Origin: a virus
DNA length: 46,791 nt
Strand: one strand, 5' to 3'
Virus record (IMG/VR): IMGVR_UViG_3300037189_020288
Span: 1-46,791 of that record
Both the position numbers and the translations under genes were made by a program. The notes beneath the pieces were generated by a model that made no database searches, was not told where the DNA came from, and was given only the letters and a program-made list of their open reading frames with translations. Positions 9,388 to 16,802 of this stretch are shown piece by piece. The first letter of the stretch is position 1. Every line of letters begins with the position of its first letter.

Positions 9388-12015
9388 TCAGTTGACGATA
9401 GTGGGAGTTAAACCGGCAGTGGAGCGCAAATAGTCGGCGTCAAAAAACTCTTTTTCAACTTTGAGTATCCTATACAAATCACCCGGAAAATCTACTGCAA
9501 AGACGGGGTTAACACCGGGACTAGCGCCGTCACCGGCATCTGCGTATTCAACAAGTTGTGGGTGCTGGCCGTTGAAATCAATCACGTGGCTATACGCGCC
9601 GTTTTTGTGCAACACGACGTGATAACTACCAAGATAACCAGACGGACCGACAGTTGAAAAAATACTGGAACGATGAACGGCTTTATTTTGCGCCAAATCA
9701 ATTTCGTACATGACACCGCGAGCGTAGGGCGCGCCATTTGGAAAATAATTTTGCGCTTTCACCGCCGTAATTGTGCCATTTGCCGTAACGCTATTTGCCG
9801 TCGGAAGAGTGTAGGTAAACGTGTTGTTGTCGATTTTTGTGACCAGAAAAACGCCGTTAAAAGCGCTTTGATTAGCACCGCTGATTTGAACATATGATCC
9901 GGTCGTAAACCCGTGGGCGGTCGCAACACCAGTGACAGTCGTGCCACTTTGAATAAGCGATGTCACAGTTTTCAACGAAATTTGTGAGGCAGCGCCGGCG
10001 AAAAAGTTTGTCTGATTATCGAATATTGTGATGACCTGATTGCCGGGTGTCAGCGGATCTACATGCGGACACCAACGCGCGTGGTGCTGCCCGCAAGTGC
10101 CGATGTATTGAAAATTTGCGTGCGTAGGTTCTGAATCAAGTGTCAGGTATTGCGTGTCCGCTGTAGTTGTTGGGTCAGCGACCGCGGCGAGCGTGACTGA
10201 CGTTGTTGACGGCGGACCCTGAATCACCCATTTGACCGCTTTTGTCGTGCCGTCAATGCACATCAAAGCAGAGCAGTTACGCATGCTGCATAACACGTCA
10301 CCAGTAACTGGGTGCACATCTGCCGAGTTCATATGAAAAAACGACGAAACCTGAGTGGCAGCCGTCTGATTGAAGTAATTACCGGTCCACCAATCCCACG
10401 CAACTTGTCCGGTTGTCGGGGTCTGTTCTTGGATATAAATACCGTATGCTTTGTCGGTAATCTGTTGTGATCCAGCCGCAGGGGTCGTCGGGAAGGCAAC
10501 TGTAAGAACGTTGCCGCGGCGGTTAGGCGGGCCGGAGAGTTGCAACAGTTCGTGCTGCTGCCAGTCAATAATTGGACTTGTGTATGTCGTGCCGTTCTTG
10601 GTCGTAGGCAGAAACGAGTAACCACGCGACAATGCCGCGCTGGCGGTTAAATTGATAACATAACGTTGACCAGATGTACCGTTACGGCGGCTAATGACAA
10701 CCGTGTTTCGGTCGTTGCCCGGATGATTGATCTGCGGCAGGCCGGCTTCTTGGCTGTACCAAAACGGCAGACCGTTTTCGTCATAAATGACGTTGTAGTT
10801 TGCCGCGTTGATGTCGCGCCGCGATGTGGTCAGGTAATAGCCCGGAATGTAGTCCGTCGTTGGCTGCGTCGTAATCGTACCCAGCGGCATGTCCGATGGC
10901 AGCAGCCGGATGTAGTAGGCCGAAGAACCAAACGCCACTCGAATAATTTTTCCAACAGGCGCGCTATCTGTAATAGCCACGCCATTGACCGTCAGTGTGT
11001 ACGTGACCGCGTTGCCGAGCGTCGCGGAACTTGTCAGCACGCCGTAATCGTGAATGTTGGTATTGAACGCGGGAAACAATGCGCCGGTCGAGCCTGCGAC
11101 AGAGATTGCCAGCGACGCTACCGGCGCGAACGTTGATACGTTGATAAACGACGCGGGATCAATCGGCATCGCTGCGATCGGCGGCAACGAATAAGCAGCG
11201 CCGCCACCGTTAAATAATCTTGCGGCCTCGGCGGCTGTAAGTGCGCGGTCCCAAATACCGGCGCAATCAAAACTCACATTTACTGCGGGATTGAAAGACC
11301 CAAACGTTACAACGTCGGATTCGATAGCCGTCAGCGTGTCTGTCAAACCAGTTGCGGTCGCGTTTAATACGCCGTTTATGTAGATCTTTGCGGCAGCGGC
11401 GTTGCTACCGATTGTCTCTCGCACAAGCGTGATGTGCGTCCACGCGTCAACCGGAATAGCCGCCGCGCTCGTGGCTGGCGACGAGCTGGCTGTTGTTTGT
11501 TCAGTCCAACTCAAAGTGCGATTTGAATTTATTTGGACGTAACCTGTTTCATTTAGCACACCGAACGGCCCAAACGAAAGAATCGTTGTTTCGACCTCGG
11601 GCGCAGCATAGATTTTCAACCAAAACGCAATTGTGCGTCGCGTAGAAAAAGAATGCGGCGCGTATAAAAAATTAGCATGCGATAACGTCAGTCCGGTGTT
11701 TTGAACGCTAGGTGTTGCCGTCGTGGCCGAAACAGGAACAAAGAGCGGATGTGAGTTGCCAGATACGTCGGGCACATTACCGACAGTCTGATCAAACAGC
11801 CAAAACGCATGAAGACCATTAAGCAGGCTGTCATACACAATTTCGCCGCCGTCGACACTGGCGGCTTGCGTTAGCTCAACCACAGTGCCGTCGGCTTTAC
11901 GTGTAAAAAGTTTGCCGTCCGCGGTATTAACAGCCAACTCACCGGCAGACAAATTATCGGCGGCAGGAACAGCGCCAGTTACATCGCTACGCTTATGCTT
12001 GATGATATTTGTCAT
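9388..12015 (-). CDS. Tail adhesin: docking domain, LamG, cadherin-like and arylsulfotransferase-like propeller
   Basis: 875 aa from ATG 12015 (AGGGT about 5 bases upstream). Residues 1-50 are a tail docking-type domain (KHKRSD, NLSAGELAVNTADGKLF). Residues 60-275 are a LamG-like jelly roll (GLHAFWLFDQ, HANFLYAP, WTHITLVRE, AGIWDRALTAAEA). Residues 300-372 look like a cadherin-like beta-sandwich (LFPAFNTNIHDYGV). Residues 385-870 match the arylsulfotransferase propeller family: FWYSQEAG, DWQQHELLQL, FHMNSADVHPVTGDVLCSMR (560-578), IDGTTKAVKW, GQHHARW (642-648) and VITIFDN. The His residues at 561 and 644 are where the family keeps catalytic His. A beta-rich insert at about 683-755 (AHGFTTGSYVQISGA, FNGVFLVTKIDNNTFTY) is a phage-type repeat placed inside the propeller. 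It is paralogous to the 1-1728 gene. Enzyme activity is unproven; the fold could serve only for binding. Confidence 0.85.
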   Translation of the reverse strand: MTNIIKHKRSDVTGAVPAADNLSAGELAVNTADGKLFTRKADGTVVELTQAASVDGGEIVYDSLLNGLHAFWLFDQTVGNVPDVSGNSHPLFVPVSATTATPSVQNTGLTLSHANFLYAPHSFSTRRTIAFWLKIYAAPEVETTILSFGPFGVLNETGYVQINSNRTLSWTEQTTASSSPATSAAAIPVDAWTHITLVRETIGSNAAAAKIYINGVLNATATGLTDTLTAIESDVVTFGSFNPAVNVSFDCAGIWDRALTAAEAARLFNGGGAAYSLPPIAAMPIDPASFINVSTFAPVASLAISVAGSTGALFPAFNTNIHDYGVLTSSATLGNAVTYTLTVNGVAITDSAPVGKIIRVAFGSSAYYIRLLPSDMPLGTITTQPTTDYIPGYYLTTSRRDINAANYNVIYDENGLPFWYSQEAGLPQINHPGNDRNTVVISRRNGTSGQRYVINLTASAALSRGYSFLPTTKNGTTYTSPIIDWQQHELLQLSGPPNRRGNVLTVAFPTTPAAGSQQITDKAYGIYIQEQTPTTGQVAWDWWTGNYFNQTAATQVSSFFHMNSADVHPVTGDVLCSMRNCSALMCIDGTTKAVKWVIQGPPSTTSVTLAAVADPTTTADTQYLTLDSEPTHANFQYIGTCGQHHARWCPHVDPLTPGNQVITIFDNQTNFFAGAASQISLKTVTSLIQSGTTVTGVATAHGFTTGSYVQISGANQSAFNGVFLVTKIDNNTFTYTLPTANSVTANGTITAVKAQNYFPNGAPYARGVMYEIDLAQNKAVHRSSIFSTVGPSGYLGSYHVVLHKNGAYSHVIDFNGQHPQLVEYADAGDGASPGVNPVFAVDFPGDLYRILKVEKEFFDADYLRSTAGLTPTIVN

Positions 12016-12029
12016 CTTTTACCCTGTGA

Positions 12030-13979
12030 TTAGTATGCGCCGCCGTCCAGAACAGACGATGTGTATAAAACAGTGCCGCCGGCACCAAGCGCAATTGCTG
12101 CGCCATCGGCCCCGCTAAACGCAAGCGTGTTGTTCGCGGTAAGTGTTTTACCGTTTACAATCGTGAGCGTTGCGCTCGTAGCCGGTTGTGTGAGCGTGAC
12201 TTTGTTGATAGACGTCGCCGTAGCGGCGCCAATTGTTACGATGCTCGTGGATCCCGCAGCTGGGGCAGCGCCCACACTGGCCGCGGTCAGGGTCACAGCC
12301 CCTGTTTGTCCGTTTACGCTGCTTATGATATTTGAAGCCGGACTTCCCGCAGCGCCAGTCGCGCCTTGAGGGCCGGTAGCTCCTGTTGCACCGTCGCTGC
12401 CGGCGGGTCCAGCAAAACCGCCCGGTCCGGTTGCTCCGCTCACGCCAACCGGACCTGTGGCGCCCGTAACTCCAACAGGACCAGTAGCGCCAACAGGGCC
12501 AGAAGCACCAGTCACACCAGTGGCGCCTGTAGAACCGGAAGTTCCATTTGTACCCGCCGGGCCAGTTGCGCCAACAGGGCCAGAAGCACCAGTCACACCA
12601 GTGGCGCCAGTAACGCCCTGTGCGCCGCTGATACCAGTAGCACCCTGTATGCCTGTCGCGCCTGTGACACCAACAGGCCCAGTAGCGCCAGTAATACCGA
12701 TTGAACCAGTAGCACCGGTTGAGCCTTGTATGCCTGTCGCGCCTGTGACACCAACAGGCCCAGTAGCGCCGGTAATACCGATCGCGCCGGTTGCACCTGT
12801 TACGCCGGTGATTCCACGTAAACCAGTAGCACCAGTGATACCGCTCGCGCCCTGCGGGCCACGAATAGGCCCGACGTTTACCCACGCGGTGCCTGTCCAC
12901 ACAACACCGTCGCCAGACAAGCCATCGGGCGCGCCGGCTGGAATTGGCGTACTTAGTAGCCACATGTCGCCGATAGACGGGCTGAGCGATGGCGGCCAAG
13001 AATAAACAGTGCCTTTGATAGTTACGCCGGACCCTGCGTCACCTTTAGGGCCGGTTGGACCAGTGATACCTGTTGCGCCCTGAATGCCGGTAGAACCAAC
13101 TACGCCGGTCGCGCCGGTTACGCCGACAGGACCGGTTGCGCCGGTGATGCCGCGTACGCCAGTCGCGCCTGTAATGCCATCCAAACCAGTAGCGCCAGTT
13201 GGGCCGTCGGCGCCTGTAGGGCCGGTTACGCCAGCCGCGCCCGTCGCCCCCGTTACGCCCCTTAAACCTGTTGGACCAGCTATACCGGTTGCGCCAGAAA
13301 TACCAATTGGGCCGGATGGGCCTGTCGGTCCGGTCGGTCCGTTGACGCCGGCAGAACCAGCCGGGCCTGTCGCGCCTGTTACACCAATAGAGCCGGCAGC
13401 GCCACTAACACCAGTAGCACCCTGTATACCTGTGGCCCCGGTTATACCTATTGCGCCGGTAGGACCGGCAATACCGGTCGCGCCCGTCGTACCGACACCA
13501 GTAGCGCCGGTTACACCAGTCAAACCGCGTAAACCCGTTGCACCAATTACTCCGGTGGCGCCAGTCGCGCCCGTAGTGCCCGCGGCGCCAGTGGGACCAT
13601 TAATGCCGGCCTCGCCAGCGGGGCCTGTCGCACCAGTGGCGCCGACAACGCCTGTCGCACCCAGCGGACCAGCGACACCTTGATAGCCGGTCGCACCGAG
13701 CAAACCAGACTGACCAGCCGGCCCCTGCGGACCAGTTGCGCCGGTGGGACCAACCACGCCAGTAGCGCCGGTTACGCCTGTCGCGCCGCGCAATCCTGTT
13801 GCACCGGTTGCGCCGGAGGCGCCGTCAACGCCAGTGGGACCACTTACGCCAAGAAGCGCACCAACAGTAGTGCGCTTTGTAACAAGGTTATTTGGATTCT
13901 GCGTATCAACGATCGGGATAATGTCGTTGAGCGCCGGTGTCTGCTTTTCAGGCAACGACGAGATTTTTTTATTTGCCAT
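12030..13979 (-). CDS. Collagen-like tail fibre protein
   Basis: 649 aa. The ATG at 13979 is preferred over an upstream GTG (13988) because AGGTG lies about 8 bases before it and overlaps the GTG. Residues 1-45 are a typical fibre N-terminus ([22 protein letters not shown]), probably for tail attachment. Two collagen-like G-X-Y blocks follow, at about 46-315 and 372-546, some 140-150 triplets. They are dominated by GATGxxG, GPTG and GITGATG and are Thr-rich like bacterial collagen-like fibres. A non-collagenous segment of about 55 residues ([35 protein letters not shown]) splits them. The C-terminal 100 residues are beta-prone ([16 protein letters not shown], then [14 protein letters not shown]) and probably trimerise the fibre or form its tip. 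First gene of the adhesin cluster. Confidence 0.9.
   Translation of the reverse strand: MANKKISSLPEKQTPALNDIIPIVDTQNPNNLVTKRTTVGALLGVSGPTGVDGASGATGATGLRGATGVTGATGVVGPTGATGPQGPAGQSGLLGATGYQGVAGPLGATGVVGATGATGPAGEAGINGPTGAAGTTGATGATGVIGATGLRGLTGVTGATGVGTTGATGIAGPTGAIGITGATGIQGATGVSGAAGSIGVTGATGPAGSAGVNGPTGPTGPSGPIGISGATGIAGPTGLRGVTGATGAAGVTGPTGADGPTGATGLDGITGATGVRGITGATGPVGVTGATGVVGSTGIQGATGITGPTGPKGDAGSGVTIKGTVYSWPPSLSPSIGDMWLLSTPIPAGAPDGLSGDGVVWTGTAWVNVGPIRGPQGASGITGATGLRGITGVTGATGAIGITGATGPVGVTGATGIQGSTGATGSIGITGATGPVGVTGATGIQGATGISGAQGVTGATGVTGASGPVGATGPAGTNGTSGSTGATGVTGASGPVGATGPVGVTGATGPVGVSGATGPGGFAGPAGSDGATGATGPQGATGAAGSPASNIISSVNGQTGAVTLTAASVGAAPAAGSTSIVTIGAATATSINKVTLTQPATSATLTIVNGKTLTANNTLAFSGADGAAIALGAGGTVLYTSSVLDGGAY
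12340..13840 (-). repeat. Collagen-like G-X-Y coding repeat
   Basis: Short 9-18 bp units encoding GATG, GPTG and GVTGATG recur through this stretch in two blocks separated by unique sequence at about 12865-13030. Several units are near-perfect DNA copies, for example the pair around 12490-12600 and the pair around 12650-12770. This favours slippage or recombination and length variation. The repetitiveness also produces long open frames on the opposite strand and in another minus frame, which are artefacts. Confidence 0.85.
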
Positions 13980-13993
13980 AGCGCGCACCTATT

Positions 13994-14290
13994 TTAATAC
14001 GAGTCTTCTTCTTCCTCGCGTGGGCGGTGCTTGCGCTTCTTGTCAGATTTGACGCCCTCAAGGTCGTCCGCCGCGCGCACCAGCCATTTGGCTAATTTTC
14101 GGGCATCGGCGGGAGAGAGCAGGGGTAATTGCGGGCCATAAACATCGATAACAATTCCTGCTTCGGTGTGGTTGCCGGCATCCCAATCCCCTGATTGCAA
14201 GCTTACCGTCGGAGATTCGTCTGGCGATTTAGCCGTGTTCACGTTCTTAAATTCTATGTGATCCGGCTTGTTAACAACAACTGTGGCCAC
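13994..14290 (-). CDS. Hypothetical protein, charged C-terminus
   Basis: 98 aa from GTG 14290, with GGAGGA about 10 bases upstream. The N-terminal half is beta-prone (VVVNKPDHIEFKNVNT). The middle holds DVYGPQLPLLSPADARKLAKWLVRAADDLEG, a helix-forming segment. The C-terminus is very charged (KSDKKRKHRPREEEEDSY). No family recognised. It lies between a small phage protein and the collagen-like fibre with 5-15 bp gaps, so it is cotranscribed with the fibre genes. Confidence 0.7.
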   Translation of the reverse strand: MATVVVNKPDHIEFKNVNTAKSPDESPTVSLQSGDWDAGNHTEAGIVIDVYGPQLPLLSPADARKLAKWLVRAADDLEGVKSDKKRKHRPREEEEDSY

Positions 14291-14295
14291 GGAAA

Positions 14296-14568
14296 TTATT
14301 CCTCCTGTAAATCATCAACAATCACAGGCGTCATATCTCCCGCCCGTAATACCACAAATTTGCCGCCGTAATACTCGTCCGCATCTTCGCGGGAAAGACC
14401 GTCGGCTAAAAGTTTGGAATAAATTTTGGCCTTACTGTAGACCGCGATAGGCCCGGAGTCGGAAATGTATCCGACGCCTATAAGCGCGCTATTCATATTG
14501 TCAAATAACACGGCTTCGGGATTTAGGTCCGAAAGCTCTGCCACAATTCGCTGTGTGTGTGTATGCAT
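14296..14568 (-). CDS. Small conserved-type phage protein
   Basis: 90 aa from ATG 14568, immediately after the TAA of the upstream gene. GGAA upstream is a modest Shine-Dalgarno. The pattern AVLFDNMNSALIGVGYISDSGPIAVYS, then LLADGLSREDADEYYGGK, resembles a widespread small phage family of unknown function with the layout N....Y.G..TP followed by a helical EA.EY segment. No catalytic motif. Function unknown. Confidence 0.75.
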   Translation of the reverse strand: MHTHTQRIVAELSDLNPEAVLFDNMNSALIGVGYISDSGPIAVYSKAKIYSKLLADGLSREDADEYYGGKFVVLRAGDMTPVIVDDLQEE

Positions 14569-15081
14569 TTAATTGATTCCGTTTTGAACGTCTTCCAGAA
14601 ATAAGATAGCAATATCGCTGGCGCGGCGATAGCCCTCGCGAACACCGCGCTGATATTCAGGATCTCCGGGCGGCGTATTTTTGTCAGTCATATCGGCAAT
14701 TGTTGCAAGTGCCGCTATAAACTTGTTGCGTAATTCGCGGTATTCCGGCGAATTAAATACAACACCGCGTTCCACAGACTTTGTTGGAGCGCATATGTCG
14801 GATGCGACTATAACCTCCATACCCATACGCTGTAGAGTTTTGGTTGCATGCGTTAAAGAATCAAAATCGACAAAAGCCTGTGGTGTCCGGGGCACATACC
14901 GCTGCGCTAGTTGGTGCAACAGCCGACAAATATTCAAAAGTTCAAGAAACCGCCCGTGAATGCTAGCGTCTTTTGCCCGCAGTTTTTCTGCTTTAATTTT
15001 GGCTGCGTTCTTTGTCAGGCGTACAAACTTTTCTCGTTCGGCTTTTTTCTGCAAAACTTCCGGCGCGATAATAAGCTGCAT
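14569..15081 (-). CDS. Hypothetical protein
   Basis: 170 aa from ATG 15081 (AAAGGAATCAC before the start, a good Shine-Dalgarno). The first 45 residues are strongly basic and helical (KKAEREKFVRLTKNAAKIKAEK). The remainder is mixed alpha/beta with no motif I can name (RMGMEVIVASDIC, GVREGYRRASDIAILFLEDV). It directly follows the thymidylate kinase gene and abuts the next gene. Confidence 0.7.
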   Translation of the reverse strand: MQLIIAPEVLQKKAEREKFVRLTKNAAKIKAEKLRAKDASIHGRFLELLNICRLLHQLAQRYVPRTPQAFVDFDSLTHATKTLQRMGMEVIVASDICAPTKSVERGVVFNSPEYRELRNKFIAALATIADMTDKNTPPGDPEYQRGVREGYRRASDIAILFLEDVQNGIN

Positions 15082-15099
15082 GTGATTCCTTTTACCTAA

Positions 15100-15723
15100 T
15101 TAACGTACAACAGTCGAACCCCGGTAAGCGTCCGAGAACAGACGATACACATAAGCGTGCGTTTCTTCCACATCACGATCGGCATTGATGTGGTGAACAA
15201 TTCCGGTGTGCGGACTATTTGCCGCGTGTGTTTGATAGGCTGCGCGCATTCTGTTTTGATCTTCAACACAGCGCCGCTCGTAACGGTCGCTAGGTCCGCG
15301 AGGACGCCGTGATCGCGAAACCACCGGATCAATGTCCATTAAAAAACAAACGTCGGGACAAACGCACGATGTTGCGCAAAAAATGTTTGTGATCAAATCG
15401 AGGGCGATATTGTTTATTTCCCCCTGATACACGAGTGTCGACAAAAGCCACCTATCACAAATAATAACAACACCGGCCCGCATCTGCTCTTCAATATGCG
15501 CGGATAATTCGGCACGAGCCGCAGAGAAAAGAAGCATCTGTGCCGCGGGAGATATCGGATCGTCGTTGTGCAGAAGGATTTGCCTGATAGCCGTTCCGAT
15601 TTTCGTCGTGCCGGGATCTGCAACAAGTTCAGCGGGCACGTTTTCTTTTGTTAACCGCTGATACAGCATGCGCGCCTGCGTCGTTTTGCCGGCGCCGTCA
15701 ATACCCTCAAAGCAAACAAACAC
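15100..15723 (-). CDS. tmk: Thymidylate kinase (dTMP kinase)
   Basis: 207 aa from GTG 15723, with AAAGG 7 bases upstream. It should phosphorylate dTMP to dTDP for phage DNA synthesis in the cytoplasm. The P-loop FEGIDGAGKTTQA is at residues 5-17. DPGTTKIGTAIR corresponds to the family REPGGT..G motif with Arg replaced by Asp or shifted. CDRWLLSTLVYQGE matches the DRY..S..AYQG substrate motif. PDVCFLMDIDP and the Arg-rich lid (RSRRPRGPSDRYERR) follow in the expected order. Length is normal for the family. The altered REPGGT motif hints at changed nucleotide preference. The next gene is 18 bp away. Confidence 0.93.
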   Translation of the reverse strand: MFVCFEGIDGAGKTTQARMLYQRLTKENVPAELVADPGTTKIGTAIRQILLHNDDPISPAAQMLLFSAARAELSAHIEEQMRAGVVIICDRWLLSTLVYQGEINNIALDLITNIFCATSCVCPDVCFLMDIDPVVSRSRRPRGPSDRYERRCVEDQNRMRAAYQTHAANSPHTGIVHHINADRDVEETHAYVYRLFSDAYRGSTVVR

Positions 15724-15740
15724 AAAAAGCCTTTCTTAAA

Positions 15741-16055
15741 TTAGCGCCCCGTAATTTGAAAGCTTTGCGAATCGCCGGCGATTGGCTTAGAAATTTTGAT
15801 TTGATTACCGGTAATACCCACTTCACCCGGAACAGGAATTACCAGCTCTTCGGCCGGCTCGAACAGCAGTAGTTCTTTTCCATCCGCAAATCTCAGCGAA
15901 ATTCCGTTGATCGTGTGTCCAATGCCGACAACGCCTGTGGACGCAAGCCATGTCGCCGCGTAGTCGCAAAACACACGGAGCTGCCCCGCGTCTAGAGCCG
16001 GGTTGTTGGCCGTGAAATCGTCAAGAATCTTGTTCAACACTTCGCTTGCGGGCAT
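15741..16055 (-). CDS. Hypothetical protein
   Basis: 104 aa. Start taken at ATG 16055 because AGGAAGG lies about 6 bases upstream; a longer frame to 16157 would overlap the upstream gene by 137 bp. Residues 5-40 look helical (EVLNKILDDFTANN). The rest is beta-prone (GISLRFADGKELLLFEP, ELVIPVPGEVGITGNQIKI). No family recognised. It overlaps the 3' end of the HD-domain gene by 35 bp. Confidence 0.7.
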   Translation of the reverse strand: MPASEVLNKILDDFTANNPALDAGQLRVFCDYAATWLASTGVVGIGHTINGISLRFADGKELLLFEPAEELVIPVPGEVGITGNQIKISKPIAGDSQSFQITGR

Positions 16056-16785
16056 AGCGACCTTCCTTTTTCTTTTTGGTGGAAGCTGTTTTTGCTTTTT
16101 CAGCGGCTGCGGCTCTGGCGCGTATACCGGTTGTATGTTGCGCCACAATTTTGTCAAGTTTTGCTTTATGCTTGCACGCTTTAATCGTCTGGCTTATGTC
16201 ATTGAGCATGTTGCGAGCAGCGTGAACGTACATACGCAGAACGTAATACCGACTCGCTGCCTGAATGGCTAGAAGATCGCCGTCAAGCTGTGTGAGAAGC
16301 TTTTTGGCTTTTGGCGTTGCTTGAATACCGGCCTTGGCAAGTGCATTTAAGATATCTTTAGCTGTACAGATGATGTCAGCCACCACAATAATTTGCGAGC
16401 CGATAGGGCTTTGACTTAAGCGGCCGCGAAACTCCATGTCGCGCTTAGTTTCTACCAGCCGAAAGTCGCGGCTAATGTCGGCAACCATTGCGGCGACCTG
16501 TACCGTTGATATCTCAGCAATATTTTCAAACGCACACGAACTAACGTTGATAACGTCGTGAAGTAGCGCGCCGTGAACAATGGCCGCAATACTTTCCTTC
16601 GTGTCGTCCGGCATAAAATCGACGCGCACATCTTGATATAGTTTTTGCGCGATGACCTCCGCTTGCTGCGCTACAAGCTTGCAGTGATCAAGCAAATTTA
16701 TGCCGATGCTAGTGCTACGCCCTACATAATGCGTCGCCGCAAATTCTAGTGTTTTTTGAATCGGTGATCCTTCCGGCTTTTTCAT
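16021..16785 (-). CDS. HD-domain phosphohydrolase, SpoT/MESH1-like
   Basis: 254 aa from ATG 16785 (GGAG 6 bases upstream); an alternative GTG at 16830 would overlap the glycosyltransferase. Residues 15-50 follow the SpoT/MESH1 start pattern (FAATHYVGR, then GINLLDHCKLVA with His34). HGALLHDVI supplies His76-Asp77 and VVADIICTAKDIL supplies Asp137, completing the H...HD...D metal site. The long helix TKRDMEFRGRL between them fits the family. The Glu-Asp pair that follows HD in ppGpp hydrolases is not present (HDVINVSS), so the substrate may differ. The C-terminal 40 residues are a Lys/Ala-rich tail. Possible roles: alarmone or nucleotide hydrolysis. Fold fairly likely, activity uncertain. Confidence 0.65.
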   Translation of the reverse strand: MKKPEGSPIQKTLEFAATHYVGRSTSIGINLLDHCKLVAQQAEVIAQKLYQDVRVDFMPDDTKESIAAIVHGALLHDVINVSSCAFENIAEISTVQVAAMVADISRDFRLVETKRDMEFRGRLSQSPIGSQIIVVADIICTAKDILNALAKAGIQATPKAKKLLTQLDGDLLAIQAASRYYVLRMYVHAARNMLNDISQTIKACKHKAKLDKIVAQHTTGIRARAAAAEKAKTASTKKKKEGRYARKRSVEQDS

Positions 16786-16802
16786 GGCATCTCCATATGC
16801 CC

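Noticed and set aside
12457-13683. Long Pro/Ala/Val-rich open frames on the plus strand ([10 protein letters not shown] repeats) and a Trp/Arg-rich minus frame (12148-12999)
   Set aside because: They are read-through of the collagen-like repeat in other frames. Composition is forced by the G-X-Y codons, and the true frame has an attachment domain, a C-terminal domain and a Shine-Dalgarno.
1-13979. Diversity-generating retroelement (suggested by docking domains like that of phage tropism determinants)
   Set aside because: No reverse transcriptase, template repeat or C-type-lectin variable region is visible. The similarity is limited to the tail-attachment N-terminus.
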